Notes: a model not told the origin generated them from the sequence alone. 64,000 nt of DNA from Faecalibacterium sp. UBA1819 (GCA_002315015.1 DCEX01000018.1:62001-126000), one strand, 5' to 3'. Counted from the stretch's first letter, positions 25,381-35,575 are shown. Numbers and translations: made by a program.

Positions 25381-25935
25381 ATGAGTGCGGAAACAAAAGT
25401 TTTTCAAGATAAAATGAACCACAGCATTGAGCATTTGAGCAAGGAGCTTTCCTCTGTGCGTGCAGGACGTGCAAACCCGGCAGTGCTCGATAAAGTAACC
25501 GTGGATTACTACGGTGCGCCCACCCCCATCAACCAGGTGGCGGCTGTGGCTGTGGCGGAAGCGCGTGTGCTGACCATCAGCCCGTGGGATGCCACTTTGA
25601 TGAAAGCAATCGAAAAAGCGATTTTGTCCTCGGACATCGGCATTACCCCCACCAATGATGGCCGCGTAATGCGTTTGGTGTTCCCCGCACCGACCGAGGA
25701 GCGCCGTAAGCAGCTGGTAAAAGAAGTGATGCACATGGGCGAGGAGGCAAAAATTGCCGTGCGCAATGTGCGCCGCGATGCGATGGATAAGTTCAAAAGC
25801 ATGAAAAAAGCGGGCGACATTACCGAAGATGATCAGAAGGGCTTAGAGGAAGAAATGCAGAAAATTACCGACAAAGCCACCAAGGAAATTGATTCGGTGT
25901 GTGCTGCAAAAGAAAAAGAAATTATGGAGATTTAA
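25381..25935 (+). CDS. frr: Ribosome recycling factor
   Basis: A 184-residue two-domain factor that, with EF-G, splits the post-termination ribosome. The conserved blocks are LSSVRAGRANPAVLDKVTV near the N-terminus, YYGAPTPINQVA, ISPWD, and the C-terminal KITDKATKEID long helix. Length is as expected (about 185). AAAAGGAG precedes ATG by 9 nt. Confidence 0.98.
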   Translation: MSAETKVFQDKMNHSIEHLSKELSSVRAGRANPAVLDKVTVDYYGAPTPINQVAAVAVAEARVLTISPWDATLMKAIEKAILSSDIGITPTNDGRVMRLVFPAPTEERRKQLVKEVMHMGEEAKIAVRNVRRDAMDKFKSMKKAGDITEDDQKGLEEEMQKITDKATKEIDSVCAAKEKEIMEI

Positions 25936-26009
25936 GCCAGCACCGCAGCAGAGTTGACGGATGGCTCAAAGCGGCTTTTATGTGTTCGCAGGAATGCAGG
26001 AGCTGTAAA

Positions 26010-26046
26010 AAAGTGCCGTGCGCGTGAGCGTGCGGCATTTCGTTTG
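26010..26046 (+). terminator. Hairpin between frr and uppS
   Basis: AAGTGCCGTGCGC / GCGTGCGGCATTT stem followed by CGTTT. Weak T run, so an attenuator rather than a firm terminator. Confidence 0.4.
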
Positions 26047-26082
26047 AGTAAGTGACAACAAATGGGGAAAGAAGGAGACGCA

Positions 26083-26799
26083 ATGACGCAGGAGTATCGA
26101 CAGTTGGCAAAAGGACTGTCCGTAGGAATTATTATGGACGGAAATGGCCGCTGGGCAAAACAGCGCGGGCTGCCGCGTACCGCAGGACATAAAAAAGGCG
26201 CGGAGGTGTTCCGCGACATGGTTCACTATTGCAATGAGCTGGAATTGGCAAGCGTAACGTTCTATGCCTTTTCCACTGAAAACTGGGCGCGTCCGCTGGA
26301 GGAAGTGGAGTCCATCATGCGGCTGTTCGGCAATTATTTAACCATGGCTTACGACTACAAAAAGGAAAACAATCGTCTGGTGTTTTTGGGCGACAGAAGC
26401 CGCCTTTCCAAAGGTCTCCAGCAAAAGATGGACGATTTGGAAGAAAAAACAAAGAATAACACCGGTACTTTTTTGAATATTGCCATTAACTACGGTGGCC
26501 GGCAGGAAATTCTGCACGCCGCACAAGTTTTGGCACAGCGTGTAAAAGACGGAACGTTGGAACCGCAGCAAATTACAGAGGAGCTTTTTTCCGACAATCT
26601 CTATACCCACGGTCAGAAGGACCCTGACTTCATTTTGCGTCCTTCGGGGGAAATGCGCCTTTCCAACTTTATGCTTTGGCAGGCTTCTTATGCCGAGTTT
26701 ATCAGCATGAATGTCTTATGGCCGGACTTTACACGCGCCCATTTAGACGAAGCAATTTTAGAATTCTGCAAGCGCAACCGTCGCTTCGGCGGCTTATAA
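26083..26799 (+). CDS. uppS: Undecaprenyl (polyprenyl) diphosphate synthase
   Basis: A 238-residue cis-prenyltransferase that builds the C55 carrier for cell-wall synthesis. The family start is GIIMDGNGRWAKQRGLPR with the catalytic Asp, followed by GHKKG, FYAFSTENWARP, and the C-terminal RPSGEMRLSNFMLWQ substrate-binding segment. Start ATG 26083 has AAGGAG 7 nt upstream; an ATG at 26062 lacks one. First gene of the uppS-cdsA-dxr-rseP-ispG-polC run, 14 nt before cdsA. Confidence 0.96.
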   Translation: MTQEYRQLAKGLSVGIIMDGNGRWAKQRGLPRTAGHKKGAEVFRDMVHYCNELELASVTFYAFSTENWARPLEEVESIMRLFGNYLTMAYDYKKENNRLVFLGDRSRLSKGLQQKMDDLEEKTKNNTGTFLNIAINYGGRQEILHAAQVLAQRVKDGTLEPQQITEELFSDNLYTHGQKDPDFILRPSGEMRLSNFMLWQASYAEFISMNVLWPDFTRAHLDEAILEFCKRNRRFGGL

Positions 26800-26813
26800 G
26801 TGAGAGGTGGACG

Positions 26814-27665
26814 ATGAAAACAAGAATCATAACATCCATCGTGGGCTTGGCCGTGTTGGCGCTCGTATTGGTATTTTTTGAAACGCCGATTTATAATTTG
26901 GTGTTGGCGTGTGTCTCTTTGATTGCCATTCATGAAGCTTATGAAGCTTTTCAGATTCGCTGCAAACCAGTGTTTGCTGCATTTATTCCGGCCACGCTGT
27001 GGCTGTTTTTGGGTCAGGAGCTATTCCCGGGCAGTGTGATGTGGCCTGTGCTGTATCTTCTGGTACTGTTTTTGGCGTGTACGGTTATCGCTCGTGTCCA
27101 CACATTGTCTTTTGCATCCGTTTCGGGAATGATGATGCTGGCGGGCATGATTGTTGCTTGCTTTTACTCGCTTCTTTATCTGCGCAGCTGCTTTGAGCAA
27201 ACTTGGGAAAGCTTGTATGCCGTGCTTTTGGTGCTGGCATTTGCCTGGGGCGGTGACAGCTGTGCCTACTTTGCAGGATGTGCGCTGGGAAAACATAAAT
27301 TGGCCCCGGAAGTCAGCCCGAAAAAAACCATGGAGGGAGCCGTGGGCGGCATTGCAGGCAGTGTGGTTTTGGGCATTGTCATCACAGCCGTCTTTTCTGC
27401 TATTTTCGGTCCGAACCGTTTGCTGGAAGTGTACGGCGCGGGTTACTATGTCGCCATTGCGTTGGTTGGTGCGGTCAGCTCCGTGCTGGGAATTTTGGGA
27501 GACCTGACCGCCTCTGCGGTGAAGCGCCAGTGCGAAATTAAAGATTACGGCACAATTTTCCCCGGACACGGCGGCATTTTGGATCGGTTTGACAGCGTCA
27601 TGCTGATTGCGCCGTTTATTACTATTTGTGTCTTTTTGGAACTGATGTTAGAATTTAATGTGTAA
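26814..27665 (+). CDS. cdsA: Phosphatidate cytidylyltransferase
   Basis: A 283-residue membrane enzyme that makes CDP-diacylglycerol from CTP and phosphatidate. There are about seven hydrophobic helices. The C-terminal CdsA signature is SAVKRQCEIKDYGTIFPGHG, followed by GILDRFDS, and GGDSCAYFAG and SPKKTMEGAVGG are also typical. Start ATG 26814 is behind GAGAGGTGG. Sits between uppS and dxr with 14-nt gaps on both sides. Confidence 0.96.
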   Translation: MKTRIITSIVGLAVLALVLVFFETPIYNLVLACVSLIAIHEAYEAFQIRCKPVFAAFIPATLWLFLGQELFPGSVMWPVLYLLVLFLACTVIARVHTLSFASVSGMMMLAGMIVACFYSLLYLRSCFEQTWESLYAVLLVLAFAWGGDSCAYFAGCALGKHKLAPEVSPKKTMEGAVGGIAGSVVLGIVITAVFSAIFGPNRLLEVYGAGYYVAIALVGAVSSVLGILGDLTASAVKRQCEIKDYGTIFPGHGGILDRFDSVMLIAPFITICVFLELMLEFNV

Positions 27666-27679
27666 AGCAGGTGTCGAAT

Positions 27680-28840
27680 ATGGCAAAAAAAGTAACGCTT
27701 TTAGGCAGCACAGGTTCCATCGGAACACAAAGCTTGGATGTCATTCGCACAGAAGGCTTTGAGGTGTCCGGCTTGGCCGCCCATACGCAGACCGACTTGC
27801 TGCTCAAGCAGGTGGAGGAATTCCAGCCCGCCATGGTGGCTGTTACCGACGAAAGCGCGGCGGACAAGGTACAGGCTGCGTTTGCTCATATGGCTTCAGC
27901 GCCCCGTTTGCTGCGCGGCGCCGAGGGGCTGCGCACATTGGCGGCGGAAAGCGGCGCGGATGTGGTGCTGAATGCGGTGGTCGGTGCGGCTGGTTTGCCC
28001 GCAACGCTGGCTGCATTGGAAAGCGGCTGTGATGTCGCGTTGGCCAACAAAGAAAGCCTTGTCACAGGCGGTGCTTTGGTGCTGGAAGCGGCAGAAAAAC
28101 ATCATGCCAAGCTGCTTCCCGTAGACAGTGAACACTCTGCTATTTTTCAGTGTTTGCAGGACGCATACTCCGCCAAAAGTTTGCAAAAAATATTGCTGAC
28201 AGCCTCGGGCGGGCCGTTTTTTGGCAAAACGCGCGAGGAACTGCTCCATGTGAAAAAGGAGGATGCACTGCGTCACCCGAACTGGAGCATGGGCGCAAAA
28301 ATTACCATTGATTCCGCCACGCTGATGAACAAAGGCTTGGAGCTGATTGAGGCCGTTTGGCTGTTCGGCCTTGCGCCCCGGCAGGTGGAAATTGTGGTGC
28401 AGCGCCAAAGCATTATCCATTCGATGGTGCAGTTTTCCGACCACTCCATTTTGGCGCAGCTGGGTGTGCCGGATATGCGCATTCCCATTCAATATGCGCT
28501 GACGTGGCCCGAGCGCGGCAAGCCGTGTGCGCCGGAGCTGGATTTTGATACGCTGAAAAGCATTACGTTTGACCGCGCGGACGAGGAAACGTTCCGCTGT
28601 TTGCCTGCCTGCAAAAAGGCGATTGAAAAAGGCGGCTTAGGGCCTTGTGCGGCCAATGGGGCGAATGAGGAGGCCGTGCGCCTGTTTTTGCAGGATAAAA
28701 TTTCGTTTTTGCAGATTGGGGAACTGGTGCAAAACGTTGTGGAGCGCGACAGTTATGGCGGAAGCTATACAATTGATGATGTGTATGAATGTGACCGTAT
28801 GGCGCGTGCATATGTTTTAGAGGCAGCAAGGCAGTTCTGA
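27680..28840 (+). CDS. dxr: 1-deoxy-D-xylulose 5-phosphate reductoisomerase
   Basis: A 386-residue NADPH enzyme of the MEP isoprenoid pathway that forms 2-C-methyl-D-erythritol 4-phosphate. NADPH loop GSTGSIGTQSLDVI, ANKESLVTGG, metal and substrate block PVDSEHSAIFQCL, then SGGPF, MGAKITIDSATLMNKGLE and SIIHSMV, all hallmarks. Start ATG 27680 preferred over GTG 27671. Together with ispG downstream it shows the MEP pathway is used. Confidence 0.97.
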   Translation: MAKKVTLLGSTGSIGTQSLDVIRTEGFEVSGLAAHTQTDLLLKQVEEFQPAMVAVTDESAADKVQAAFAHMASAPRLLRGAEGLRTLAAESGADVVLNAVVGAAGLPATLAALESGCDVALANKESLVTGGALVLEAAEKHHAKLLPVDSEHSAIFQCLQDAYSAKSLQKILLTASGGPFFGKTREELLHVKKEDALRHPNWSMGAKITIDSATLMNKGLELIEAVWLFGLAPRQVEIVVQRQSIIHSMVQFSDHSILAQLGVPDMRIPIQYALTWPERGKPCAPELDFDTLKSITFDRADEETFRCLPACKKAIEKGGLGPCAANGANEEAVRLFLQDKISFLQIGELVQNVVERDSYGGSYTIDDVYECDRMARAYVLEAARQF

Positions 28841-28927
28841 CCGCTTTTTTAAGCGGCGGTGCTGTGTAAAAAATGAGGGGGCATAGGCCGAGAATAGGCG
28901 GCTTTGTGCAAGGAAAGGCGGTTTTTC

Positions 28928-29962
28928 ATGGGTTCATCAGTCATAACCATTGTAATTGCGCTGATTGTATTCGGCGTTGTTGTACTGATTCACGAGCTTG
29001 GCCATTTTTTGACGGCGAAAGCTTGCGGAATCACGGTGAATGAGTTTTCTATCGGCATGGGGCCGCGGCTTTTCGGCTTTTCCAAAAACGGAACGGACTA
29101 TTCGATTCGCTTGCTGCCTATCGGCGGTTATGTGATGATGGAAGGCGAAAACGAGGAAAGCGACGCCCAAGGCTCTTTTCAAAAGGCAGCGGTATGGAAG
29201 CGAATTTTAGTGACGGTGGCCGGAGCGGTGATGAACCTTGTGCTGGGCTTTCTCATTTTGCTGGGCGTGGTGCTGTCGCAGCAAGCCATTTTAAGCCGCA
29301 CTGTGGGAGAATTTTACCCCGATGCGGCCACCGAGCGCCAAGGGCTGCAAGTGGGCGATACCATTTTGGCGGTGAATGGCCGCCGCTGCTTTATCGCAAA
29401 TGACATCAGCTATGAATTCGCGCGCACGCAAAACGCCACCGTAGATTTAACGGTTCTGCGTGACGGCAAGCGTGTACAGCTGGAGGATGTTGTTTTTGAT
29501 ACGCAAACACAGGACGGCGTTTCCTACATGGTGCTGGATTTCAAAGTGTACCCGTTGGAAAAAACGGTGGGCAATGTACTGGCTGAGGCCGGGCGCTGGA
29601 CCGTTTCTTATGCGCGAATGGTTGCGCTGAGTCTGGTGGACGTTGTGACAGGCCGTGTGCCCATCAACAATTTATCCGGCCCGGTAGGGATTGTACAGGT
29701 GATTGGTGAGGCGACCGGCATGGGCTGGCAGCCGCTGATGCTGCTCATTGCGCTCATCACGGTCAACTTGGGCGTGTTCAACCTGCTGCCGATTCCGGCA
29801 CTGGATGGGGGACGTTTGATTTTCTTGATTTTAGAGGCGATACGCCGCAAGCCTATTCCGCAGAAGTATGAGATTGCCGTGAATGCGGCAGGGTTTGTCT
29901 TTTTAATTGGGCTGATGCTGTTTGCCACCTTCAACGATGTGACAAAGCTTCTGCCCGCTTGA
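28928..29962 (+). CDS. rseP: Site-2 intramembrane metalloprotease, RseP/RasP-like
   Basis: A 344-residue M50 membrane protease. Zinc-binding HELGH is at residues 22-26 in the first helix and LLPIPALDGGR supplies the third ligand. Between them lies a PDZ domain (GLQVGDTILAVNGRRC). Relatives (RasP/RseP) cut anti-sigma factors and signal-peptide remnants within the membrane. ATG 28928 follows AAGGAAAGGCGG. Located 87 nt after dxr and 14 nt before ispG, the typical Firmicute order. Confidence 0.95.
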   Translation: MGSSVITIVIALIVFGVVVLIHELGHFLTAKACGITVNEFSIGMGPRLFGFSKNGTDYSIRLLPIGGYVMMEGENEESDAQGSFQKAAVWKRILVTVAGAVMNLVLGFLILLGVVLSQQAILSRTVGEFYPDAATERQGLQVGDTILAVNGRRCFIANDISYEFARTQNATVDLTVLRDGKRVQLEDVVFDTQTQDGVSYMVLDFKVYPLEKTVGNVLAEAGRWTVSYARMVALSLVDVVTGRVPINNLSGPVGIVQVIGEATGMGWQPLMLLIALITVNLGVFNLLPIPALDGGRLIFLILEAIRRKPIPQKYEIAVNAAGFVFLIGLMLFATFNDVTKLLPA

Positions 29963-29976
29963 AAGGAGTGTTTCAA

Positions 29977-31023
29977 ATGCGCAGACGTGCAAAAGTGGTA
30001 ACGGTTGGAAATGTAAAAATCGGCGGGGATTGTCCCGTTGCGGTGCAAAGTATGCTCAATGTACCCATTGAGGATATCGAAGGAAATGTGCAGCAGGCAA
30101 AGCGGCTGGAACATGAGGGCTGCCAGATTGTGCGCGTTACCGTGCCTTCCGCCAAGGATGCCGCGGTGGTGCGTGCTTTGAAAAAGGCCGTTTCTATGCC
30201 GATTGTGGCCGACATTCATTTCGACTATCGCGCCGCGTTGGCGTGCGTGGAGGAAGGTGTGGACAAAATTCGCATCAACCCCGGCAATATCGGTGCAGAT
30301 GAACGAGTGAGAGAAGTGGCACAGGCGTGCCGCAGCCACGGCATTCCCATTCGTATTGGCGTCAACGGCGGAAGTCTGGAAAAGGAAATTTTGGCAAAGC
30401 ATGGCGGCGTGACACCGCAGGCCATGGTGGAAAGCGCCATGTACCACGTTCGCTTGCTGGAAAAACATGATTTTGACGATATCGTCATTTCGATTAAATC
30501 GTCCAATGTACCCATTATGATGGAGGCCTATCGGCTGCTTGCTGCGGAATGCGAGTATCCGCTGCACTTGGGCGTCACCGAGGCCGGTACTTACCGCATG
30601 GGGCTGATTAAGTCGGCCATGGGAATCGGCGGCCTTTTGATGGAAGGCATTGGCGACACCATTCGTGTGTCCCTCACCGACGAGCCGGAAAAGGAAATTC
30701 GCGCCGGATATGACATTCTTCGTGCAGCCGGTCATTTTGTACCGGGCCCGGAAATTATCAGCTGCCCCACCTGCGGACGCACCAATATTGACGTGGCGGG
30801 CATTGCCGCTGAAGTGGAGGAGCGTCTGCGCGGCTGCAACAAGCAAATCAAGGTGGCGGTGATGGGATGCGTAGTGAACGGCCCCGGCGAAGCCAAAGGC
30901 GCCGATATTGGCATTGCAGGCGGGAAAGGCTGTGCCATGCTGTTTATCAAAGGCCAGCAGGTGCGCACGCTGCGCGGTGATATTGTCGGTCAGCTTTGCG
31001 AAGAAGTGCAAAAGCTGGTGTAA
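29977..31023 (+). CDS. ispG: 4-hydroxy-3-methylbut-2-en-1-yl diphosphate synthase (GcpE)
   Basis: A 348-residue [4Fe-4S] enzyme of the MEP pathway that converts MEcPP to HMBPP. N-terminal TIM-barrel blocks include VGNVKIGGDCPVAVQSM, IVADIHFDYR and RINPGNIG. The cluster ligands are in ISCPTCGRTNID and MGCVVNGPGEAKGADIG. ATG 29977 lies 7 nt after AAAGGAG; a TTG at 29959 would overlap rseP. Precedes polC by 27 nt. Confidence 0.97.
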   Translation: MRRRAKVVTVGNVKIGGDCPVAVQSMLNVPIEDIEGNVQQAKRLEHEGCQIVRVTVPSAKDAAVVRALKKAVSMPIVADIHFDYRAALACVEEGVDKIRINPGNIGADERVREVAQACRSHGIPIRIGVNGGSLEKEILAKHGGVTPQAMVESAMYHVRLLEKHDFDDIVISIKSSNVPIMMEAYRLLAAECEYPLHLGVTEAGTYRMGLIKSAMGIGGLLMEGIGDTIRVSLTDEPEKEIRAGYDILRAAGHFVPGPEIISCPTCGRTNIDVAGIAAEVEERLRGCNKQIKVAVMGCVVNGPGEAKGADIGIAGGKGCAMLFIKGQQVRTLRGDIVGQLCEEVQKLV

Positions 31024-31050
31024 CCAAAGAACGTTCGGGAAAGGATTGGA

Positions 31051-34000
31051 ATGAAACCATTATTGACAGAGCTATGGCCGCAATTTTGCGCCGATGCCGA
31101 CTTTGTGGCCGGTTACGCGGGCGCGCTGGTGGAGCGCGTAGAAGCCGACCGGAAAAAGAGAATCATCAAGGTGGTTTACCGAACGGTAGCGCCGGTAGCG
31201 GGGGAGCTGCGCACAAGGCTGTGCGCCTCCCTCGCGCCGCTGTTTCCGGGCTTTTTGGTGTCGCTGCAAGGGTTGTTTGAATACGACCGTTTAACCCCGC
31301 AGGCTGTTCTGGATTTGGCCATGGAGCTTCGGGAGGACGGTATGCCGCTGAACGGCTTTTTGTATGGCGCAAGCGTGGAAATGAGCGACGGTGAAATCCG
31401 CGTGGTGGTTCTCAATGGAACCTGCCTTTTGGGGCAGATGAAGTTTGAGCAGCTGCTCGCCGAGCGCATTGAACAGCGCACCGGTGTGCTCCCCGTGGTG
31501 CGCTTGGTGGACGGTGCGCCGCAATCTCCCATTGCAATGCCGCAAACACCGCCCGAGCCGGTGGTATTTGTGCAGCACAAAGAACCGCCGAAAAAGAAAG
31601 CGATGAAGATTGACGGTCTGGAGCTGACAGATACGCCTGTTAAGGTGCTGTGCGGAAAGCACTTCCAGCCGCAAAAACTGACGGCTCTCAAAGATTTGGG
31701 GGCAATGGCTGCCGGAAAAGTGACGGTGTGGGGCGATGTATTCCTCACCGAGCAAAAGGGCAGCAAAATGAAAATTTACTCCGTTTCCATGACGGATTAC
31801 AGCGGCTCCATCAGCTTGAAAATCCGTATGAACATGACAGAGGATGGCTCTGTTTGGGAGGACTTGCAAAACGGTGACACGCTGGTGGTGCGGGGAGAAT
31901 GCACTTTTGACCGTTATGATAAGGACTATGTCATTTATCCTTACGATGTACTCAAGGTGGAGCGGAAAATGCGCGAGGACACCGCAGAAAAAAAGCGTGT
32001 AGAGCTTCATTTGCACACAAAACAAAGCTCTATGGACGGCTTTTGTGACCCCGGCGGAATTGTCCGCTTTGCGCATAAGATGGGGCATCGCGCTGTTGCC
32101 ATCACCGATCACGGCGTAGTGCAGGGCTATCCCGAGGCGATGCTTGCCGCAGATGCTATCCGCAAAAAAGACCCCGGCTTTAAGCTGATTTACGGCTGTG
32201 AAGCTTATTTTGTCGATGACATGGTGCCGGTTGTCTATGGGCGCACAGAAATGGGGCTGGACGGCTCGTTTATCGTGTTCGACCTGGAAACGACGGGCTT
32301 GTCGCCGGCCAATTGCCATATGACGGAAATCGGCGCAGTTGTTGTAGAAAACGGGGTGATAGGGGAGAGCTATAATACCTTTGTCAACCCCGGATGCCAC
32401 ATTCCAGAAAAAGTGACGGAATTGACGGGCATTACCGACGAAATGGTAAAGGATGCCCCTGCCCCTACCCAGGCGCTGCAAGATTTTCTTGCTTGGGTGA
32501 ATGGCCGCCCGCTGATTGCCCACAATGCGCACAGCTTTGACATTCGCTTTTTAAAAGCACAGGCTGAGCGGGACGGTGTGGATTTTCAGCCGGTCTATCT
32601 TGATACCCTGCCTTTGGCACAAGCACTCTATACGGGGCTTCGCAACTATAAGCTGGATACCATTGGCAAGTATTTGGGAATTCCGCCCTTTGAGCATCAC
32701 CGCGCCTGTGACGATGCACGTGCTTTGGCGCAGATTTTTGAAAAAATGCTGGAGGATTTGCGCGCGCGAAAGATTGAAACGGTGGAGGAAATCAATACCG
32801 GTTTAGGCGGCGCACGAGCCTTGGCGAAAAAGAATTTTCACCTGATGATTTGGGTGAAAAATCAGCTCGGCATGAAAAATTTGTATCAAATGATCAGTGC
32901 TGCCAGCATGGATTACTTTTTTAAAGTGCCGCGCATTCCGCGCAGCGTGTTAAACCGGCATCGAGAAGGACTGCTGATCGGCTCGGCGTGTGAAGCGGGC
33001 GAGCTGTACCGCGCCATTGTGGACGGTAGAAGCTTTGCCGAATTACAGGAGATTGCCTCTTACTACGACGTGCTGGAAGTGCAGCCGCTGGGCAATAACG
33101 AGTACATGCTGCGGCAGGGCATTGTAGACAGCATGGAAAAAATTCAGGAGTTTAATGAAACGGTCATTCGATTGGGCGAAGCGCTGGGGAAACCTGTTGT
33201 CGCGACCGGTGATGTGCATTTTACCAACCCGGAGGACTATATTTACCGCTCCGTATTGCAAGCGGGCAACGGCTTTTCCGATGCCGACCAGCAAGCGCCG
33301 CTTTACTTCCGCACCACAGACGATATGCTGCGGCAGTTCAGCTATCTGCCCGCAGAAAAAGCCTTTGAAATTGTGGTGGAAAATCCCAATAAAATTGTTG
33401 ATTTGATTGACGATGACGTGCGCGCCATCCCCAAAGGCTTGTACACGCCCAGCATTGAAGGCGCGGATACCAGCTTGTGGGAGGACACTTTGCGCAACGC
33501 ACGGCGGCGCTACGGCAGCCCCATGCCGCAGCTTTTGGAGGATCGGCTTTTGCGCGAGCTGGATTCCATTATCCGTCATGGTTTTGCGGTGCTTTACGTT
33601 ATCGCACAGCGTTTGGTGCTGAAAAGTGAGGACTATGGCTATTTGGTCGGCTCGCGTGGTTCCGTTGGGTCATCCGCCGTGGCGCACTTTTCGGGTATTT
33701 CAGAGGTGAACAGCCTGTCGCCGCATTATCTTTGCCCGAAATGCCAGTGGAATGAGTTCTTCACTGATGGCTCTGTGGCAGACGGCTTTGACCTGCCTGA
33801 CCGCAACTGCCCGATTTGCGGCACCAAGTGCATGGTGGACGGCCATGAAATTCCGTTTGAAACCTTTTTGGGCTTTGACGGCGACAAGGAGCCGGATATT
33901 GACCTCAACTTTTCCGGTGATGTGCAGGGGCGAATCCACCGCTACACCGAGGACATTTTCGGGAAAGACCATGTGTTTAAAGCGGGGACCATCAGCGGCT

Positions 34001-35331
34001 TGCAGGATAAAACCGCCTTTGGCTATGTGAAAAAATATCTGGAGGAACGATCAAAAACCGTCAACCATGCCGAGGAGCTGCGCTTGGCGCAGGGCTGCGT
34101 AGGGGTAAAGCGTACCACAGGACAGCACCCCGGCGGCATGGTCGTTGTGCCGAGCAATTATGATGTGTACGACTTTTGCCCCGTGCAGCACCCGGCGGAT
34201 GATAAGGACAAAGGCGTGATTACCACGCATTTCGAGTTTAAATATCTGCACGAAACCATTTTGAAGCTGGACGAGCTGGGACACGACGTTCCCACCATGT
34301 ACAAATATCTGGAGGACATGACGGGCATTCGCATGGCGGATGTGCCGATGAACGACCAAAAGGTGATTTCCCTGCTGGTTTCCCCGGCGGCGCTGGGCGT
34401 GACAAGCGAACAGATTGACAGCTTGACGGGAACGTTTGGAATTCCTGAAATGGGTACGCACTTTGTGCGCAACATGCTGATTGAAGCACAGCCGAAAAGC
34501 TTTTCGGACTTAATTCAAATTTCCGGGCTTTCGCATGGTACAGACGTTTGGAACGGCAATGCGCAAGATTTAATCCGCGATAAAATTTGCACGATTTCCG
34601 ACGTAATCGGCACCCGTGACAGCATTATGACCTATTTGATGCACAAGGGCGTAGAACCGAAAAAAGCCTTTCAAATTATGGAGCTGACCCGAAAGGGAAA
34701 AGTGGCAAAAGGCGGGTTCCCCGACGGCGATGAGGAAATGCTGCGCGAGCACGGCGTGCCGGAATGGTATTTGGACAGCTGCAAAAAAATTAAGTACATG
34801 TTCCCCAAAGGCCATGCTGTGGCCTATTTGATGGCGGCGGTGCGGCTGATGTGGTTTAAGGTGTACCATCCGCTGGCGTTTTACGCCACCTTTTTCACTG
34901 TGCGCGGTGAAGATATTGACTATGAAGCCGCCGTCGGCGGGGCAAAGGTGGCAAAGCAGCACATCCGCGAAGTGGAAATGCGTTTGCGCGAAGAAAAGAA
35001 GGCAAAGGACGAAGAAATTTTGGCCAGCCTGCAAATCGTAAACGAAATGCTCCAGCGCGGATATGAATTTTTGCCCATCCGCATTGGCAAAAGCCGTGCA
35101 AAGGTGTATGTCATCGAGGACGGAAAAATTCGTCTGCCGTATATGGCGCTGAAAGGCTTGGGCGACAGCGTTGCCAATGCAATGGAAGAAGCGACCATGA
35201 ACGGGCAAAGCTATCTTTCCGCCGATGAACTGCAATCGGCAACCGGGGCTTCGTCCACTATTATGGACGCGTTAATGCAAATTGGCGCATTAGGCGATTT
35301 GCCCAAATCAAATCAGGTTTCTTTCTTTTAA
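31051..35331 (+). CDS. polC: DNA polymerase III alpha subunit, PolC type
   Basis: A 1426-residue replicative polymerase with built-in proofreading, the Gram-positive form. An N-terminal region and OB fold (about 200-310) lead to the PHP domain (VELHLHTKQSSMDG, about 310 on), interrupted by a DEDD exonuclease whose first motif is FDLETTG (Asp411). The polymerase palm acidic motif is PDIDLNFSG (about Asp949 and Asp951). A Zn-finger-like CPKCQWN / CPICGTK pair sits just before it, as in PolC. Ends in the helix-hairpin-helix/tau-binding part. Last gene of the run from uppS. Confidence 0.98.
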   Translation: MKPLLTELWPQFCADADFVAGYAGALVERVEADRKKRIIKVVYRTVAPVAGELRTRLCASLAPLFPGFLVSLQGLFEYDRLTPQAVLDLAMELREDGMPLNGFLYGASVEMSDGEIRVVVLNGTCLLGQMKFEQLLAERIEQRTGVLPVVRLVDGAPQSPIAMPQTPPEPVVFVQHKEPPKKKAMKIDGLELTDTPVKVLCGKHFQPQKLTALKDLGAMAAGKVTVWGDVFLTEQKGSKMKIYSVSMTDYSGSISLKIRMNMTEDGSVWEDLQNGDTLVVRGECTFDRYDKDYVIYPYDVLKVERKMREDTAEKKRVELHLHTKQSSMDGFCDPGGIVRFAHKMGHRAVAITDHGVVQGYPEAMLAADAIRKKDPGFKLIYGCEAYFVDDMVPVVYGRTEMGLDGSFIVFDLETTGLSPANCHMTEIGAVVVENGVIGESYNTFVNPGCHIPEKVTELTGITDEMVKDAPAPTQALQDFLAWVNGRPLIAHNAHSFDIRFLKAQAERDGVDFQPVYLDTLPLAQALYTGLRNYKLDTIGKYLGIPPFEHHRACDDARALAQIFEKMLEDLRARKIETVEEINTGLGGARALAKKNFHLMIWVKNQLGMKNLYQMISAASMDYFFKVPRIPRSVLNRHREGLLIGSACEAGELYRAIVDGRSFAELQEIASYYDVLEVQPLGNNEYMLRQGIVDSMEKIQEFNETVIRLGEALGKPVVATGDVHFTNPEDYIYRSVLQAGNGFSDADQQAPLYFRTTDDMLRQFSYLPAEKAFEIVVENPNKIVDLIDDDVRAIPKGLYTPSIEGADTSLWEDTLRNARRRYGSPMPQLLEDRLLRELDSIIRHGFAVLYVIAQRLVLKSEDYGYLVGSRGSVGSSAVAHFSGISEVNSLSPHYLCPKCQWNEFFTDGSVADGFDLPDRNCPICGTKCMVDGHEIPFETFLGFDGDKEPDIDLNFSGDVQGRIHRYTEDIFGKDHVFKAGTISGLQDKTAFGYVKKYLEERSKTVNHAEELRLAQGCVGVKRTTGQHPGGMVVVPSNYDVYDFCPVQHPADDKDKGVITTHFEFKYLHETILKLDELGHDVPTMYKYLEDMTGIRMADVPMNDQKVISLLVSPAALGVTSEQIDSLTGTFGIPEMGTHFVRNMLIEAQPKSFSDLIQISGLSHGTDVWNGNAQDLIRDKICTISDVIGTRDSIMTYLMHKGVEPKKAFQIMELTRKGKVAKGGFPDGDEEMLREHGVPEWYLDSCKKIKYMFPKGHAVAYLMAAVRLMWFKVYHPLAFYATFFTVRGEDIDYEAAVGGAKVAKQHIREVEMRLREEKKAKDEEILASLQIVNEMLQRGYEFLPIRIGKSRAKVYVIEDGKIRLPYMALKGLGDSVANAMEEATMNGQSYLSADELQSATGASSTIMDALMQIGALGDLPKSNQVSFF

Positions 35332-35468
35332 GCAGAGCGGTCACAAAATAGCCTTTAGAATCTTCGTTGAAATTCATAGGCGTGCATGGAAATTCTAACG
35401 CCCTAGCCAGAAAAAGCTGTTCTGTTAATGGCACAGTACCGCATACTGACAAGATGTTCAAAACGCAT

Positions 35469-35506
35469 AAAAGGCACACAAACATGACGGTTTGTGTGCC
35501 TTTTGC
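35469..35506 (+). terminator. Terminator downstream of polC
   Basis: Perfect 15-bp stem AAAAGGCACACAAAC / GTTTGTGTGCCTTTT with a 6-nt loop. About 140 nt after the polC stop; the stretch between holds no gene. Confidence 0.8.
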
Positions 35507-35529
35507 TTTGTCGTTTTTTGTGGTATAAT
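35502..35529 (+). promoter_or_regulatory. Promoter of the small hydrophobic peptide gene
   Basis: Perfect TATAAT at 35524-35529 preceded by a poor TTTGCT (35502-35507, 16-nt spacer). Confidence 0.5.
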
Positions 35530-35575
35530 GTTCGAGCTGCCACCCCTAGACCGGCAGAGGAAGGGGGTGTGTTGT

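Noticed and set aside
28840..28927. Hairpin CCGCTTTTTTAAGCGG between dxr and rseP as a terminator
   Set aside because: Short stem with the T run in the loop rather than after the stem; the gene order suggests read-through.
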